DNA from: Methylocaldum sp002005105
GTDB taxonomy: Bacteria > Pseudomonadota > Gammaproteobacteria > Methylococcales > Methylococcaceae
Direction: 5' to 3'
Assembly: GCF_051027545.1 (NCBI RefSeq)
Contig: NZ_CP194902.1
Span: 1,922,001 to 1,986,000 of the forward strand
DNA length: 64,000 nt
The first letter of the stretch is position 1, and every line of letters begins with the position of its first letter. Shown here piece after piece: positions 10,130-19,595 of this stretch. A program made the position numbers and the translations under genes. The notes below the pieces were generated by a model. The model was not told the origin of the DNA, did no database searches, and saw nothing but the letters and a program-made list of their open reading frames with translations.

Positions 10130-10206
10130 GGAGCGGTAGTTCAGTTGGTCAGAATACCGGCCTGTCACGCCGGGGGTCGCGGGTTCGAGCCCCGTCCGCT
10201 CCGCCA
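10130..10206 (+). tRNA. tRNA-Asp (anticodon GTC)
   Basis: The acceptor stem GGAGCGG/CCGCTCC pairs; the anticodon stem CCGGC/GCCGG holds loop CTGTCAC with anticodon GTC. CCA is encoded. It is 6 bases after tRNA-Val, so the two are probably one transcript. The same tRNA pair between hupB and ppiD is known from other Gammaproteobacteria. Confidence 0.96.
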
Positions 10207-10213
10207 AATTTCA

Positions 10214-10249
10214 AAAAACCCGCGCCCCTGAGGCAGCGGGTTTTTTTTT
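10214..10249 (+). terminator. Rho-independent terminator after tRNA-Asp
   Basis: AAAAACCCGC pairs with GCGGGTTTTT across a 12-base loop and is followed by a run of nine T. It closes the hupB/tRNA transcript just before ppiD. Confidence 0.85.
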
Positions 10250-10314
10250 GAGGGCAGGGGGCTGCCTGTCTTTTCGTTTAATGATTGCTCTTAAAGCCGT
10301 ATCAGGTTCTGCAT

Positions 10315-12195
10315 ATGCTTCAAGCGATTCGTGATCGTGCCCAAGGTATCTTCGCATGGGTAATGTTGATTCTTGTCGGTGTGCCGTTCGCTCTATGGGG
10401 AATTCAGAATTATCTGGATTCCGGCAAGGAGCAGCCACTGGCTGTCGTCGGTGACAGGGATATTTTTGAGCGCGAGGTAAACCAGGCCTATCAGCAGAGT
10501 CTTGCGAATCTGGTGGGTTTGGCGGAGGTCGACGATAGGCAGCTCAAACACGAAGCTTTAGAGCGGCTGATTCGAGAAGAAATCATTGCGCAAAATGCGG
10601 AGGTTAAGGACCTTGCCGTCAGCGACAGCGCCGTGCGCGACTTCATCCAGACGCTCCCTTATTTTCAAACCGAAGGCAAGTTTGATAAGGAAAAATACAA
10701 CATCATGCTGTCATCTCAGGGCTTGAGTTCTGCCCAATTCGTTGCGCAGGTCAGAAGAGCTTTGTTGATGGAGCAATACCAGCGCGGATTGCTTGACAGC
10801 GCATTTGTAACCCCGAATCAAATCGCTTCGCTCTTTCGGCTCAGAAATGAGGAGCGTGAGGTCGAATATCTCAAAATACCTTTGAAGAAATCGGCTCGCA
10901 CTATTTCCGATGCGGAAATCGAAGATTACTATCGGAAACATCTTCAGGCTTACCAAAATCCCGAGCGTGTATCGATCGAGTACATCGCCGTTCGTCTTGA
11001 CGATATCGCGAAGGAGACCCAAGTCACCGAAGACGACCTGCGCAATCTGTATGAAGAGCAGAAGTCTGGTTTCGCGTCCGAAGAAAGGCGCAAGGTCAGC
11101 CATATCCTAGTCGCGGTCGATTCGGAAGGCGGTGAAGCCGCCGAGCAGGCGGCTTTGGCCAAGATCAATCAGATTCAAGACCGTTTGGCTAAGGGCGAAG
11201 ATTTCGCTAAGGTCGCAAAGGAAACGTCGGATGACCCGATATCCGCTCAGAACGGCGGCGACTTGGGTTTCATTACCAAGGGAGCCATGGAGCAAAATTT
11301 TGCCGATGCGGCATTTGCTTTGAAGCAGGGTGAGTTATCCAAGCCTGTCAAAACATCTTTCGGCTATCACTTGATCAAAGTAACCGAGTTGTCTCCGGCT
11401 AAGGTCAAGCCATTCGAGGAAGTAAAAGACGAACTGCTGAAAACGTTCCAGCGCAATGCGGCAGAAAACAAGTTTTACGAACAGGGACAAACGCTGACGG
11501 AGCTCAGCTATGAACATCCCGACAGTCTGGAGCCGGCCGCGAAAGCCCTCAATCTGAAAATCGAGAGCACCGGATACTTTACGCGTGAGGCAGGAGACGG
11601 TATCGCCGCCGAGTCCACGGTAAGAGCAGCCGTGTTCAGTGAGGACGTTCTGAACGGACGGAACAGCGATCCGGTCGAATTGGGGAGCGAGAAAGCAGTC
11701 GTTTTGCGGATAAAAGACCATCAACCGGCGTCCGATAAGCCCCTCGCAGAAGTGAAGGAAGATATCGTTGGCAAATTACGTGCCGAGGACGCAAGACAGG
11801 AGACCCGCAAGCAAGCGGAAGAACTTTTGCGCCAAGCGCAGCAGGGTGCTCCGCTTACGGGTTTGGCCAAAGAGCACGGTATGCAGGTTTCCAAGGAGTC
11901 GAATCTGCGCCGCGATGAGAAAAATGTATCGCCAGTGCTGACGAATGCCGTATTCAAGGCTGCTCGACCGTCAGCCGAGCAGCCCGTTATCTCAACGGTG
12001 GAACTTGAAAACGGCGATCAAGTCGTCTTTAAGCTGATCGCCGTCAAGGATGGCGCTTCGCAAGGAGATCCCAAGGAAGCGGACGCTGCTCGCCAGTTCC
12101 TCGCCAAAAACGCCGCGCAGCGCGAATTTTCGTCCTTTGTGGCACAATTACGTGAACTCGCCGATGTTTACGTCAAGCCCGAGGCTGAAAACTGA
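10315..12195 (+). CDS. ppiD: PpiD-like periplasmic peptidyl-prolyl isomerase/chaperone
   Basis: The start is taken at ATG 10315 (MLQAIRDRAQG), as in PpiD homologues; an upstream TTG adds ten unrelated residues. A single N-terminal membrane anchor (about residues 14-33, WVMLILVGVPFALWGI) is followed by a SurA_N-like region and a parvulin domain (about 250-350: HILVAV, GGDLGFITKGAMEQNF, FGYHLIKV). At 626 residues it is of normal size. It is anchored to the inner membrane facing the periplasm, near the Sec translocon, and assists outer-membrane protein folding. Confidence 0.93.
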   Translation: MLQAIRDRAQGIFAWVMLILVGVPFALWGIQNYLDSGKEQPLAVVGDRDIFEREVNQAYQQSLANLVGLAEVDDRQLKHEALERLIREEIIAQNAEVKDLAVSDSAVRDFIQTLPYFQTEGKFDKEKYNIMLSSQGLSSAQFVAQVRRALLMEQYQRGLLDSAFVTPNQIASLFRLRNEEREVEYLKIPLKKSARTISDAEIEDYYRKHLQAYQNPERVSIEYIAVRLDDIAKETQVTEDDLRNLYEEQKSGFASEERRKVSHILVAVDSEGGEAAEQAALAKINQIQDRLAKGEDFAKVAKETSDDPISAQNGGDLGFITKGAMEQNFADAAFALKQGELSKPVKTSFGYHLIKVTELSPAKVKPFEEVKDELLKTFQRNAAENKFYEQGQTLTELSYEHPDSLEPAAKALNLKIESTGYFTREAGDGIAAESTVRAAVFSEDVLNGRNSDPVELGSEKAVVLRIKDHQPASDKPLAEVKEDIVGKLRAEDARQETRKQAEELLRQAQQGAPLTGLAKEHGMQVSKESNLRRDEKNVSPVLTNAVFKAARPSAEQPVISTVELENGDQVVFKLIAVKDGASQGDPKEADAARQFLAKNAAQREFSSFVAQLRELADVYVKPEAEN

Positions 12196-12211
12196 TCCGG
12201 ATCGATTCGAG

Positions 12212-13219
12212 CTATAGCTGCGAAATTTTGAAGCCTTTCGATTGCAACAGGTTTAGGAGGCCGTGTTCACCGACCAGGTGGCCGGCTTCCAAGACAACGA
12301 AATAAGTCCTACCATCGGCCGCCAATTCCCCGATTTTCTCCGCCATCGCTGCGCTTCGATCGGTGAACAAGAGCTTGAAGAGCTTGTCCGAAGCCGGAAG
12401 ACTATCGAAGCGGCGACGCACGATCAGCTCAACGGTCGAGGAATCTCCGCTCGTCCAGGCTTCGATCATCGATTTGAAATAGTCGTCCCCACGTTCAATC
12501 TCATTTAGCGATTGCAGGAGTATTTGCTCCTGTTCAATCTCGGACAAGCCATCCAACAGTTTCGCTTGTTCATCTACCGAGTCTAATTGAAGTACCGGCT
12601 TTCGCATCTGCGCATCCTTGACAAAGCCTTTTTCGATGCTGAGCTCTTGCGTATAGCCCGCCTGTTTAGCGGCTAGGCTCATCAAACTCAGTGACGCCAT
12701 CCATGGCTTCTGGGTGAGAATCGTTTCCTCTGCCATGCCCAAAGCCTTAGAGAGCTTGAGCACTCTTTCCCAGGTGGCGGCTTTGATGTGGTCTCTTAAA
12801 TCGGAATTGTCCGTGTACGCGCCTCGGTTTGCGGCGATGGGAAGTAGTTCGGCCTGAGGCAGCGCAGCGACATCGGCTCCGACGATCAGCACATCCGACC
12901 CCGAGAGGGCGTCCGTTATCGCTTCCGGGAGGGGATACATATCGCTCGCGCCATAAGGAAGGGCGCCCATGAGGTAGACCGTGCCTTCCGCAATTGTCGC
13001 CTTCCAAAGAAAGTGCGGCTTGTTATCGCTGGCTGCTAGTTGAGACAAGCCGGGCGGCAGTTGAGCCGACGTCAACTCCTGACATGGTCGGTCTTGATAA
13101 AAGACCTTATCTTTCTGATCCAGACACTTATAAACATCGGCGAATATCGAGGTCGGCAGCAACGCGAGCGCGAAGACCAATAGGTTGGAGCGGGTTACGA
13201 GATGGAACATAGGCGTCAT
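12212..13219 (-). CDS. TraB/GumN-family protein with N-terminal DUF4124
   Basis: The most likely start is the second Met (MFHLVTRSN, 13210), giving a signal peptide ending at SIFA-DVYKC. A short DUF4124 segment (DVYKCLDQKDKVFYQDRPC) follows. The rest is a TraB/GumN domain (WKATIAEGTVYLMGALPYGAS near residue 70, VVLEAGHLVGEHGLL near the end), proposed in the literature to be a metal-dependent protease fold, though its function in bacteria is unsettled. The protein is probably periplasmic. It is convergent with ppiD, with 16 bp between them. Confidence 0.8.
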   Translation of the reverse strand: MTPMFHLVTRSNLLVFALALLPTSIFADVYKCLDQKDKVFYQDRPCQELTSAQLPPGLSQLAASDNKPHFLWKATIAEGTVYLMGALPYGASDMYPLPEAITDALSGSDVLIVGADVAALPQAELLPIAANRGAYTDNSDLRDHIKAATWERVLKLSKALGMAEETILTQKPWMASLSLMSLAAKQAGYTQELSIEKGFVKDAQMRKPVLQLDSVDEQAKLLDGLSEIEQEQILLQSLNEIERGDDYFKSMIEAWTSGDSSTVELIVRRRFDSLPASDKLFKLLFTDRSAAMAEKIGELAADGRTYFVVLEAGHLVGEHGLLNLLQSKGFKISQL

Positions 13220-13541
13220 TCTTCCCAGTGATCAAAAGGTCGGCGAAGCGATTCGATGACACCCCAAATGTAGCTCAAGTGCCCAGCTTGACAATTTTTG
13301 ACCAAAGTATGGGAGACGAAGACGGGGCGAAGGTATGTTGTGACGGAAAGACCGACCTGGTCACGTGAACCGTCGCTCCGTTGAGGGCGGGATGTAGCCG
13401 TCGCGTGTCTTGAGTCTCGATGATGAGCCACTATGGTGAACTCTTGAGTCCCGGTTTCGATCAAAAATTAATAGCGCAAACGACGAACTCTGGTGGCGCT
13501 CTTGCTGCCAGCCCGGACGTGAACAGCGTATAAGGAGGAGT
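13220..13541. other. Gene-free divergent spacer
   Basis: About 320 bases between the TraB/GumN gene and the glycosyltransferase. No supported ORF or RNA was seen; presumably it carries the two divergent promoters. An AAGGAGGAG ribosome-binding site ends it, 6 bases before ATG 13542. Confidence 0.5.
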
Positions 13542-14663
13542 ATGAAAATCGCGCAGGTAGCGCCTTTGTATGAGAGCATACCGCCAAAACTTTATGGCGG
13601 CACCGAGCGCATCGTGCATTATCTTACCGAAGAGCTAGTAGGCGCCGGACATGATGTTACGCTCTTCGCCAGTGCTGATTCGGAGACGAGCGCCAAGCTC
13701 GAGCCGATTGTTTCCAAGGCACTGCGTCTCGACCAAGATGTACTAGATCCGTTACTACCCCATCTCTTGATGTTGGATCGGGTGCGCAGAGCGGCCAGTG
13801 AATTCGATGTCATTCACTTTCATACCGGTTGCCTTCATTTTCCGGTATTTCGCGAATGCTCGACCCCGCACGTTACCACCTTACACGGACGCTTGGACAT
13901 CAGAGAGTTAGATGCCCTCCTCGAAGCCTTTCGGGACATGCCGTTGATCTCCATTTCGGATTACCAACGCACGCCGGTCGGTTGGGGGAATTGGGTAGCT
14001 ACGGTTTATCACGGATTGCCGGAGGAGCTTTATACGTTCCGTGCCGAGCCGGGCACCTATCTGGCATTCTTGGGGCGTATTTCCCCGGAAAAGCGCGTCG
14101 ACCGAGCGATCGAAATTGCAATTCGTGCCGGCATGCCGCTCAAGATTGCAGCGAAAGTCGATAAGGCCGACCGCGAATATTTCGACCAGGAGATCAAGAC
14201 CCTTCTCAATCATCCTTTGGTGGAGTTCATCGGCGAAGTCAACGAGCGAGAAAAGAATGAGCTGCTCGGCAATGCTTACGCCTTGCTTTTTCCCATCGAT
14301 TGGCCGGAACCTTTCGGGCTCGTGATGATCGAGGCGATGGCTTGCGGTACGCCTGTGATCGCCTTCAGGAACGGTTCGGTGCCGGAAGTTATGCGGCACG
14401 GAACGACAGGTTTCGTTGTCGAGAATCTTCACCAAGCGGTATCGGCAGTCGAACGGGTAGGCGAGATCAATCGGGCAATGTGTCGACAGGCGTTCGAAAA
14501 TCGCTTTTCCGCCCGCCGCATGGCGAGCGACTATATTCAGATCTACCGACAGCTCGGTGAAAAGTGTAAGCAGAAAGTCTCTCCAGCGCTAAAGGTTCTC
14601 GGTATGGACGTCATCGAGAAGGACCTCGGTCGCCTTTCTATGCTGGGCAAGCAAACGATCTAG
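13542..14663 (+). CDS. Family 4 glycosyltransferase
   Basis: A 373-residue GT-B enzyme. The N-terminal domain has PLYGGTER-type sequence (PPKLYGGTERIVHYLTEEL), and the C-terminal Glycos_transf_1 domain has the nucleotide-sugar EX7E region (EPFGLVMIEAMACGTPVIA) near residues 265-285. Such enzymes move a sugar from a nucleotide donor in the cytoplasm. A strong RBS supports the start. The next gene, a debranching-type glucosidase, follows after 27 bp, so alpha-glucan metabolism is likely but the acceptor is unknown. Confidence 0.88.
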   Translation: MKIAQVAPLYESIPPKLYGGTERIVHYLTEELVGAGHDVTLFASADSETSAKLEPIVSKALRLDQDVLDPLLPHLLMLDRVRRAASEFDVIHFHTGCLHFPVFRECSTPHVTTLHGRLDIRELDALLEAFRDMPLISISDYQRTPVGWGNWVATVYHGLPEELYTFRAEPGTYLAFLGRISPEKRVDRAIEIAIRAGMPLKIAAKVDKADREYFDQEIKTLLNHPLVEFIGEVNEREKNELLGNAYALLFPIDWPEPFGLVMIEAMACGTPVIAFRNGSVPEVMRHGTTGFVVENLHQAVSAVERVGEINRAMCRQAFENRFSARRMASDYIQIYRQLGEKCKQKVSPALKVLGMDVIEKDLGRLSMLGKQTI

Positions 14664-14690
14664 TTTTTCGATTCCTCGAACGGGTGATCC

Positions 14691-16856
14691 ATGGACGATC
14701 CGGCTTCCACCGAAAACCAGTGGTATGTCGCTGCCACCGCACCACGGGGCGATGAACCCTCTCGAGTCTTAAAAGCGGAAGATATGTTCGGTATCTTCGA
14801 TCGTCACGGCGATATTTATCAGGTGAGTTCGAGCGAGCAGGGACTTTACCAAGGCGGGACACGCTATCTTTCTCACCTGGAGCTGCGAATCAACGGACAA
14901 CGCCCCTTCTTGCTCAATTCCACCATCAAGAAAGACAACAGTTTGCTGGCGGTCGACATGACCATGCCCGATCTCTATGAGAGCGAAGTCCTAGTCATCC
15001 CGAGAGGCAGCGTGCACGTGTTCCGATCGGTGGTGTTGTTAAGCCAGGCTAGGCATGAGCATTTGCGTTTGGTCAACTACGGCGATCGAACGGTAAATTT
15101 GAACGTCGAGTTTCGGTTCGCTGCCGATTATCGCGATATATTCGAAGTGCGCGGTGTCCATCGACCGGCCCGAGGAACAATGCTGACGCCGGACATTAAG
15201 GACGATGCCGCGATACTCGGTTATCGCGGATTGGACGGCGAAATGCGCCGAACTCACATCCAATTCCATTGGCGACCCGATCAGCTCAATGCCTCGAGTT
15301 GTAGCACAGCGCTTCGGTTGGGAATACGCGACGAGATTCATCTGCACGTCTCGGTAAGCTGCGCTTGCGACGATGCGAGCGTATCGCAAGGTGATTATTA
15401 CCAAGCGATCGATAGGATAGGGGCGGACACTGCAGCCTCCCGGTCGAGCGTCGCCCACATCGTGACTTCGAATGAACAGTTCAACGATTGGCTCGGCCGG
15501 TCTGCCGCCGATCTCGATATGCTGGTCACGGAAACGTCTCATGGACCTTATCCTTACGCCGGAGTCCCGTGGTTCAGCACGCCTTTCGGTCGCGACGGCA
15601 TCATCACCGCGTTGCAGACGCTGTGGGTTCGGCCGCAACTCGCGAAGGGCGTAATCACCTATCTTGCCGCGACCCAGGCTGAATCCTTGGAACCCGAACG
15701 CGATGCCGAACCCGGCAAGATTCTTCATGAAGCGAGATCCGGAGAAATGGCCGCTTTAGGAGAAATTCCGTTTAAGCGTTACTACGGTACGGTGGACGCC
15801 ACGCCGCTCTTTATCGTTCTTGCCGGCCACTATTATCGGCGTACCGGCGACCGGGCTTTCATGGAAACGATTTGGCCTCACATCGAAAGAGCCCTGGACT
15901 GGATCGATCATCATGGCGATTGGGACGGCGACGGCTTTGTGGAATACGCCCGACATAGCGCAAACGGGTTGATACAGCAGGGCTGGAAGGACTCCAACGA
16001 CTCGGTATTTCACGCCGACGGAAACCTGGCGCCGGCACCGGTCGCGCTTTGCGAGGTGCAGGGATACGTCTATGAAGCTAAACTGCTGGCGGCCGAACTG
16101 GCCGAATTGCTCGGCCGGGGAAAATGGGCGCAGCGGCTGCGGCAGGAGGCTGCAGCGCTGAAAAAACGCTTTAATGAAGCATTTTGGCTCGACGAACTCG
16201 ATACATTTGCGCTCGCACTGGACGGCGACAAACGCTGTTGTGCGGTGCGAACCTCTAACGCAGGCCATGCCTTATTCAGCGGGATTGCGGCTCCCGATTA
16301 TGCTCGTCGCACCGCCGAGACGCTGTTGGCGGTGGAATCTTTCAATGGATGGGGAATTCGCACGGTCGCAGAGGGGCAGAGCCGCTACAATCCGATGGCG
16401 TATCACAACGGTTCGGTTTGGCCCCACGATACTGCCATCGCGGCCATGGGCCTGGCGCGTTACGGTTTCAAAGACAAATCCTTGAAGATTTTGACCGGTT
16501 TGTTCGAGGCCGCCGTGTTTCTCGATTTGCATCGCTTGCCTGAGCTTTTCTGTGGGTTCTCCAGGCTTCCGGGGCAAGGCCCAACTCTCTATCCGGTAGC
16601 CTGTTCTCCGCAGGCCTGGGCCAGCGGAGCGGTATTTCAGCTCTTGCAAGGCTGTCTCGGCTTGAGCTTTTCACCCGAAAAACCGCAGATCAGGTTTTAT
16701 CATCCACGGCTTCCGAATTATCTCAACTGGCTCAGGATCAGCAACTTGCGTTTTGACGATGGCGTCATTGACTTAGCCTTGACTCGCCATGCCCACGATG
16801 TGGGCATCAATGTAGAACGCAAGGAAGGCGATATCGAAGTGACCGTCGTGGTCTGA
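14691..16856 (+). CDS. Amylo-alpha-1,6-glucosidase-type glycogen debranching protein
   Basis: A 721-residue protein. The N-terminal half is a GDE_N_bis-like beta-sandwich (FGIFDRHGDIYQVSSSEQGLY, GGTRYLSHLEL). The C-terminal (alpha/alpha)6 barrel has the segments WFSTPFGRDGIIT near residue 300, QGWKDSNDS near 430 and YHNGSVWPHDTAI near 570, typical of GH133-like/GH15-like glucosidases; the Asp in QGWKDSND is the usual catalytic-region residue. It probably hydrolyses alpha-glucosidic branches. It is in an operon with the GT4 gene. Confidence 0.87.
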   Translation: MDDPASTENQWYVAATAPRGDEPSRVLKAEDMFGIFDRHGDIYQVSSSEQGLYQGGTRYLSHLELRINGQRPFLLNSTIKKDNSLLAVDMTMPDLYESEVLVIPRGSVHVFRSVVLLSQARHEHLRLVNYGDRTVNLNVEFRFAADYRDIFEVRGVHRPARGTMLTPDIKDDAAILGYRGLDGEMRRTHIQFHWRPDQLNASSCSTALRLGIRDEIHLHVSVSCACDDASVSQGDYYQAIDRIGADTAASRSSVAHIVTSNEQFNDWLGRSAADLDMLVTETSHGPYPYAGVPWFSTPFGRDGIITALQTLWVRPQLAKGVITYLAATQAESLEPERDAEPGKILHEARSGEMAALGEIPFKRYYGTVDATPLFIVLAGHYYRRTGDRAFMETIWPHIERALDWIDHHGDWDGDGFVEYARHSANGLIQQGWKDSNDSVFHADGNLAPAPVALCEVQGYVYEAKLLAAELAELLGRGKWAQRLRQEAAALKKRFNEAFWLDELDTFALALDGDKRCCAVRTSNAGHALFSGIAAPDYARRTAETLLAVESFNGWGIRTVAEGQSRYNPMAYHNGSVWPHDTAIAAMGLARYGFKDKSLKILTGLFEAAVFLDLHRLPELFCGFSRLPGQGPTLYPVACSPQAWASGAVFQLLQGCLGLSFSPEKPQIRFYHPRLPNYLNWLRISNLRFDDGVIDLALTRHAHDVGINVERKEGDIEVTVVV

Positions 16857-16918
16857 TGCGGATGCCTCGCATCCCGACGGAAGTTTAACCACAACAGTGG
16901 GCGGCTAATACACCGAAT

Positions 16919-17812
16919 TTAGGGCCTAGCCAGAAGCTGCTTCAGCTCTCCGGCATTATGTTGTGCGAAGTTTCCGAAATTGTTATTGAAAATGACGTGT
17001 GTTTCTCGCGCCTTTGCGGCGAGCTTCTCGATGGACCCCGCCAATTCCTGCAATTCGTCGGCCGAATAGAGATAGTTGAAGCGATCGGCGGACGACTCGA
17101 GCCCTTTCTGACTCCAGGTCTCGCGGTTTCGGCCGTGCATGCGGACCACCGCTATTTCCGGGGAGGTGGTTTCCCAAACCGAAGGAATGCTGCTGGCAAA
17201 TCCCTGCGGCTCATCCACGACGACGTGCGTCAATCCCCGGCTCCGTTCGAATTCGAGCACGTCCTCGCGATGCCTATCGTCAAACCAGGATCGATGACGG
17301 AATTCCACGGCAATGCGAAATCCTTCCATTACTCGGGCGCAAGCGGCGATATGCTCGAGATTGCTTTGCCGATAGACGAACCACGGCGGAAACTGAAACA
17401 GTACGACGCCAAGCTTGCCTGCATGTTTTAAAGGTTTAAGGGCTGAGCGAAACCGTGACCAGAGTTCGCCGCGGAGTTCCTCTGGCAGGTCGCCATAATA
17501 AATGTTCTTTTTTTCGACCGGCCCCAGGGCTGCACGAATATCCACTGGAAGCACTTTCGGCGGCGTTTGATGTTGCGTGAACAGCCGAAAGCTTTTGACA
17601 TCGAATACAAAGCCCGGCGGAGTCCGTTCGACCCATAGGGCCGCATTCCGCTCCGAGGGCAGGGCATAATAGCTGCTGTCGACCTCGACCAGAGGAAACT
17701 GACTGGCGTAATAACCCAGCCGATCCGCAGGCGTCTTGATGTGGGCCGGATAGAACAAGCCGGAGTCGATCAGATTTTTGTCGGCCCAAGAGGCGGTGCC
17801 TACCAGAATCAT
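16919..17812 (-). CDS. DUF72 family protein
   Basis: A 297-residue protein with the DUF72 start (ILVGTASWADKNLIDSG.FYP) and internal motifs YASQFPLVEVDSSYYALPS and FNNNFGNFAQHNA. It has a TIM-barrel fold by family knowledge; biochemical function is not established. It is convergent with the debranching gene, with no other partner visible. Confidence 0.85.
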   Translation of the reverse strand: MILVGTASWADKNLIDSGLFYPAHIKTPADRLGYYASQFPLVEVDSSYYALPSERNAALWVERTPPGFVFDVKSFRLFTQHQTPPKVLPVDIRAALGPVEKKNIYYGDLPEELRGELWSRFRSALKPLKHAGKLGVVLFQFPPWFVYRQSNLEHIAACARVMEGFRIAVEFRHRSWFDDRHREDVLEFERSRGLTHVVVDEPQGFASSIPSVWETTSPEIAVVRMHGRNRETWSQKGLESSADRFNYLYSADELQELAGSIEKLAAKARETHVIFNNNFGNFAQHNAGELKQLLARP

Positions 17813-18024
17813 CGCTTCCCTCGACTTTGAATAGCATGAGTCGCGCCAATTACGGCATACGACAGCAAATATCCGCTTTTACCGAAATGCGGTAATGTCG
17901 GCTGAAGCAGGTATCTCGATATTTCGACAAGTATTCCGGTGGAAAGTCATCCCTTCGGCGCCGAGGCGGCGCGATTTTGCTCAATGCCGCGCTGCCATTA
18001 TTCCGGATGCCATGATCCTGACTA

Positions 18025-19377
18025 TCAATATAACCATTGGCGGATCGCGGCATATTGAAAGGCAAGGCTCTTGTGTACCAGCCTGAGCACTCCCCTGTGC
18101 CAATCGACGACGGTTTTTTCGAAAAACCAACGCGGCAACAGGCGGAAGGCCTGCAGCGCAACCGTCCCATACTGGGTGGCCAGAGAAAAAATACTAGTGT
18201 CCACCGTGGAAAGTAGCGCCATGGACCGAACGCATGCCTTATCGCTGGTGCGCCAGTAGGAAAAGATGCATTCTCTGAGCAGTAACGCCTCGGGCGTCTG
18301 GGCCAGAAACGCTTCGCGCAGTTCTTCCGCCAGGGTGCGCCGGGTCAATTCAAGACGGCCGCAGCGGCGAGAATAACGTCGCAGGGCCGTTGCGATATCG
18401 AGATTCGACTCGCTAAGCGCATCCCGCAAGATCAGCGCATCCTTTACCGCCGCAGTAATCCCCGAAGCGGTCAGCGGATGGCAGCAGCCTCTCGCGTCCC
18501 CGACCAGTGCGGCATTACCTCGTACGCTGGCATTCGGGACGATGCAGAAATTGGCTGCCGCCAAAGGTTTGCTCGTGGCCAGGACGCGTTCGATATCGAG
18601 CCTGAACAAGGGAGGGAAGAGACCGAGGTGCGTCTTGATCGATTCCTTCGAATCGGCGCCTTTCAGCACCTCGAACATGACCCTTGCCCGTCCTCCCCCG
18701 ATCGCATAGGCATAGGCGACGCCGGCGGAATTCAGAAAGATATTGCCGTAGCCGTTATTGGGCAGATGGGTGTCTTCCACTTCGATGCCCATCATGCCGG
18801 AATAGCGCCGAGTCTCGTGAGAAATTCCGATCAATTTGCGCACTCTGGACATCGGTCCATCGGCGCCGAGGAATAACTGAGGGCGAATTCGTATTTCCTC
18901 GCCGTCGTTACTTCGTACCATCGCCGTGAACGACCCGTCGGGATTTTCCTCTATCCGTGTGACCCGTGCGCCTATCCAGGCCGTAACGCCGGGAAACCGC
19001 TGTACGGTTTCCAGCAGATGATCCTTCAGGATCCGGTGCTCGATCGCCCGTCCCAAATGGCGAGTTCCCGGCTTTTCGCCGTAGCGTAAGGTCACCGAGC
19101 TTGCGGGGTCGTCTTTATCGGCAGGGAAGATCGCGAAGCCTTTTACCGGCGAACCGGGCATCGATCGGTCGCTCAGCAAGCCGAGACGACACAGGCCATC
19201 GATGCCGGGCGGATGGATGAGCTCTCCGGCGAGGCGCCTGCCTTGGGCCGGGCCGGGTTCGATGATCAAGATGCGCAATCCCAATTGCGAGAGTGCCGCA
19301 GCGGCCGCTGCGCCGCCTACGCCGCCTCCGGCGATCAGCACATCGATATGTTCCTGATAAATGACTCGTCCTTGCAT
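18025..19377 (-). CDS. Squalene monooxygenase (squalene epoxidase), bacterial type
   Basis: A 450-residue FAD-dependent monooxygenase. The dinucleotide-binding motif GGGVGG lies at residues 17-22 after a hydrophobic strand. The motif GELIHPPGIDGLCRLGL matches the eukaryotic squalene epoxidase GELLQPGGV block, and LVGDARGCCHPLTASGIT near residues 285-305 corresponds to the family's GDA..RHPLTGGGMT block. The C-terminus has hydrophobic helices (RLLPRWFF..) that suggest membrane association. It would convert squalene to 2,3-oxidosqualene, the substrate of the cyclase encoded 218 bp upstream on the same strand. A geranylgeranyl-reductase-like role is less likely given the motifs and neighbours. 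Confidence 0.85.
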   Translation of the reverse strand: MQGRVIYQEHIDVLIAGGGVGGAAAAAALSQLGLRILIIEPGPAQGRRLAGELIHPPGIDGLCRLGLLSDRSMPGSPVKGFAIFPADKDDPASSVTLRYGEKPGTRHLGRAIEHRILKDHLLETVQRFPGVTAWIGARVTRIEENPDGSFTAMVRSNDGEEIRIRPQLFLGADGPMSRVRKLIGISHETRRYSGMMGIEVEDTHLPNNGYGNIFLNSAGVAYAYAIGGGRARVMFEVLKGADSKESIKTHLGLFPPLFRLDIERVLATSKPLAAANFCIVPNASVRGNAALVGDARGCCHPLTASGITAAVKDALILRDALSESNLDIATALRRYSRRCGRLELTRRTLAEELREAFLAQTPEALLLRECIFSYWRTSDKACVRSMALLSTVDTSIFSLATQYGTVALQAFRLLPRWFFEKTVVDWHRGVLRLVHKSLAFQYAAIRQWLY

Positions 19378-19595
19378 AATGCTTTTCCGATAATTGGTGA
19401 GAGCAGCCCGGGCGGGCTGCGCCTCGAATGTTGAACTTCACAGAATCCACCGACGACAATCCCTTGCAGTGCGATTTCAAGGTCCCGCTGATATTTGCGA
19501 GGGCCTTTTATCGGACTTTCGGTCCGAATTTCGGAGCTGAGCCGGAAGATTACATCTTCCGACGCCAAGTCGAAAAAATGCCTTGAAGACTCCGG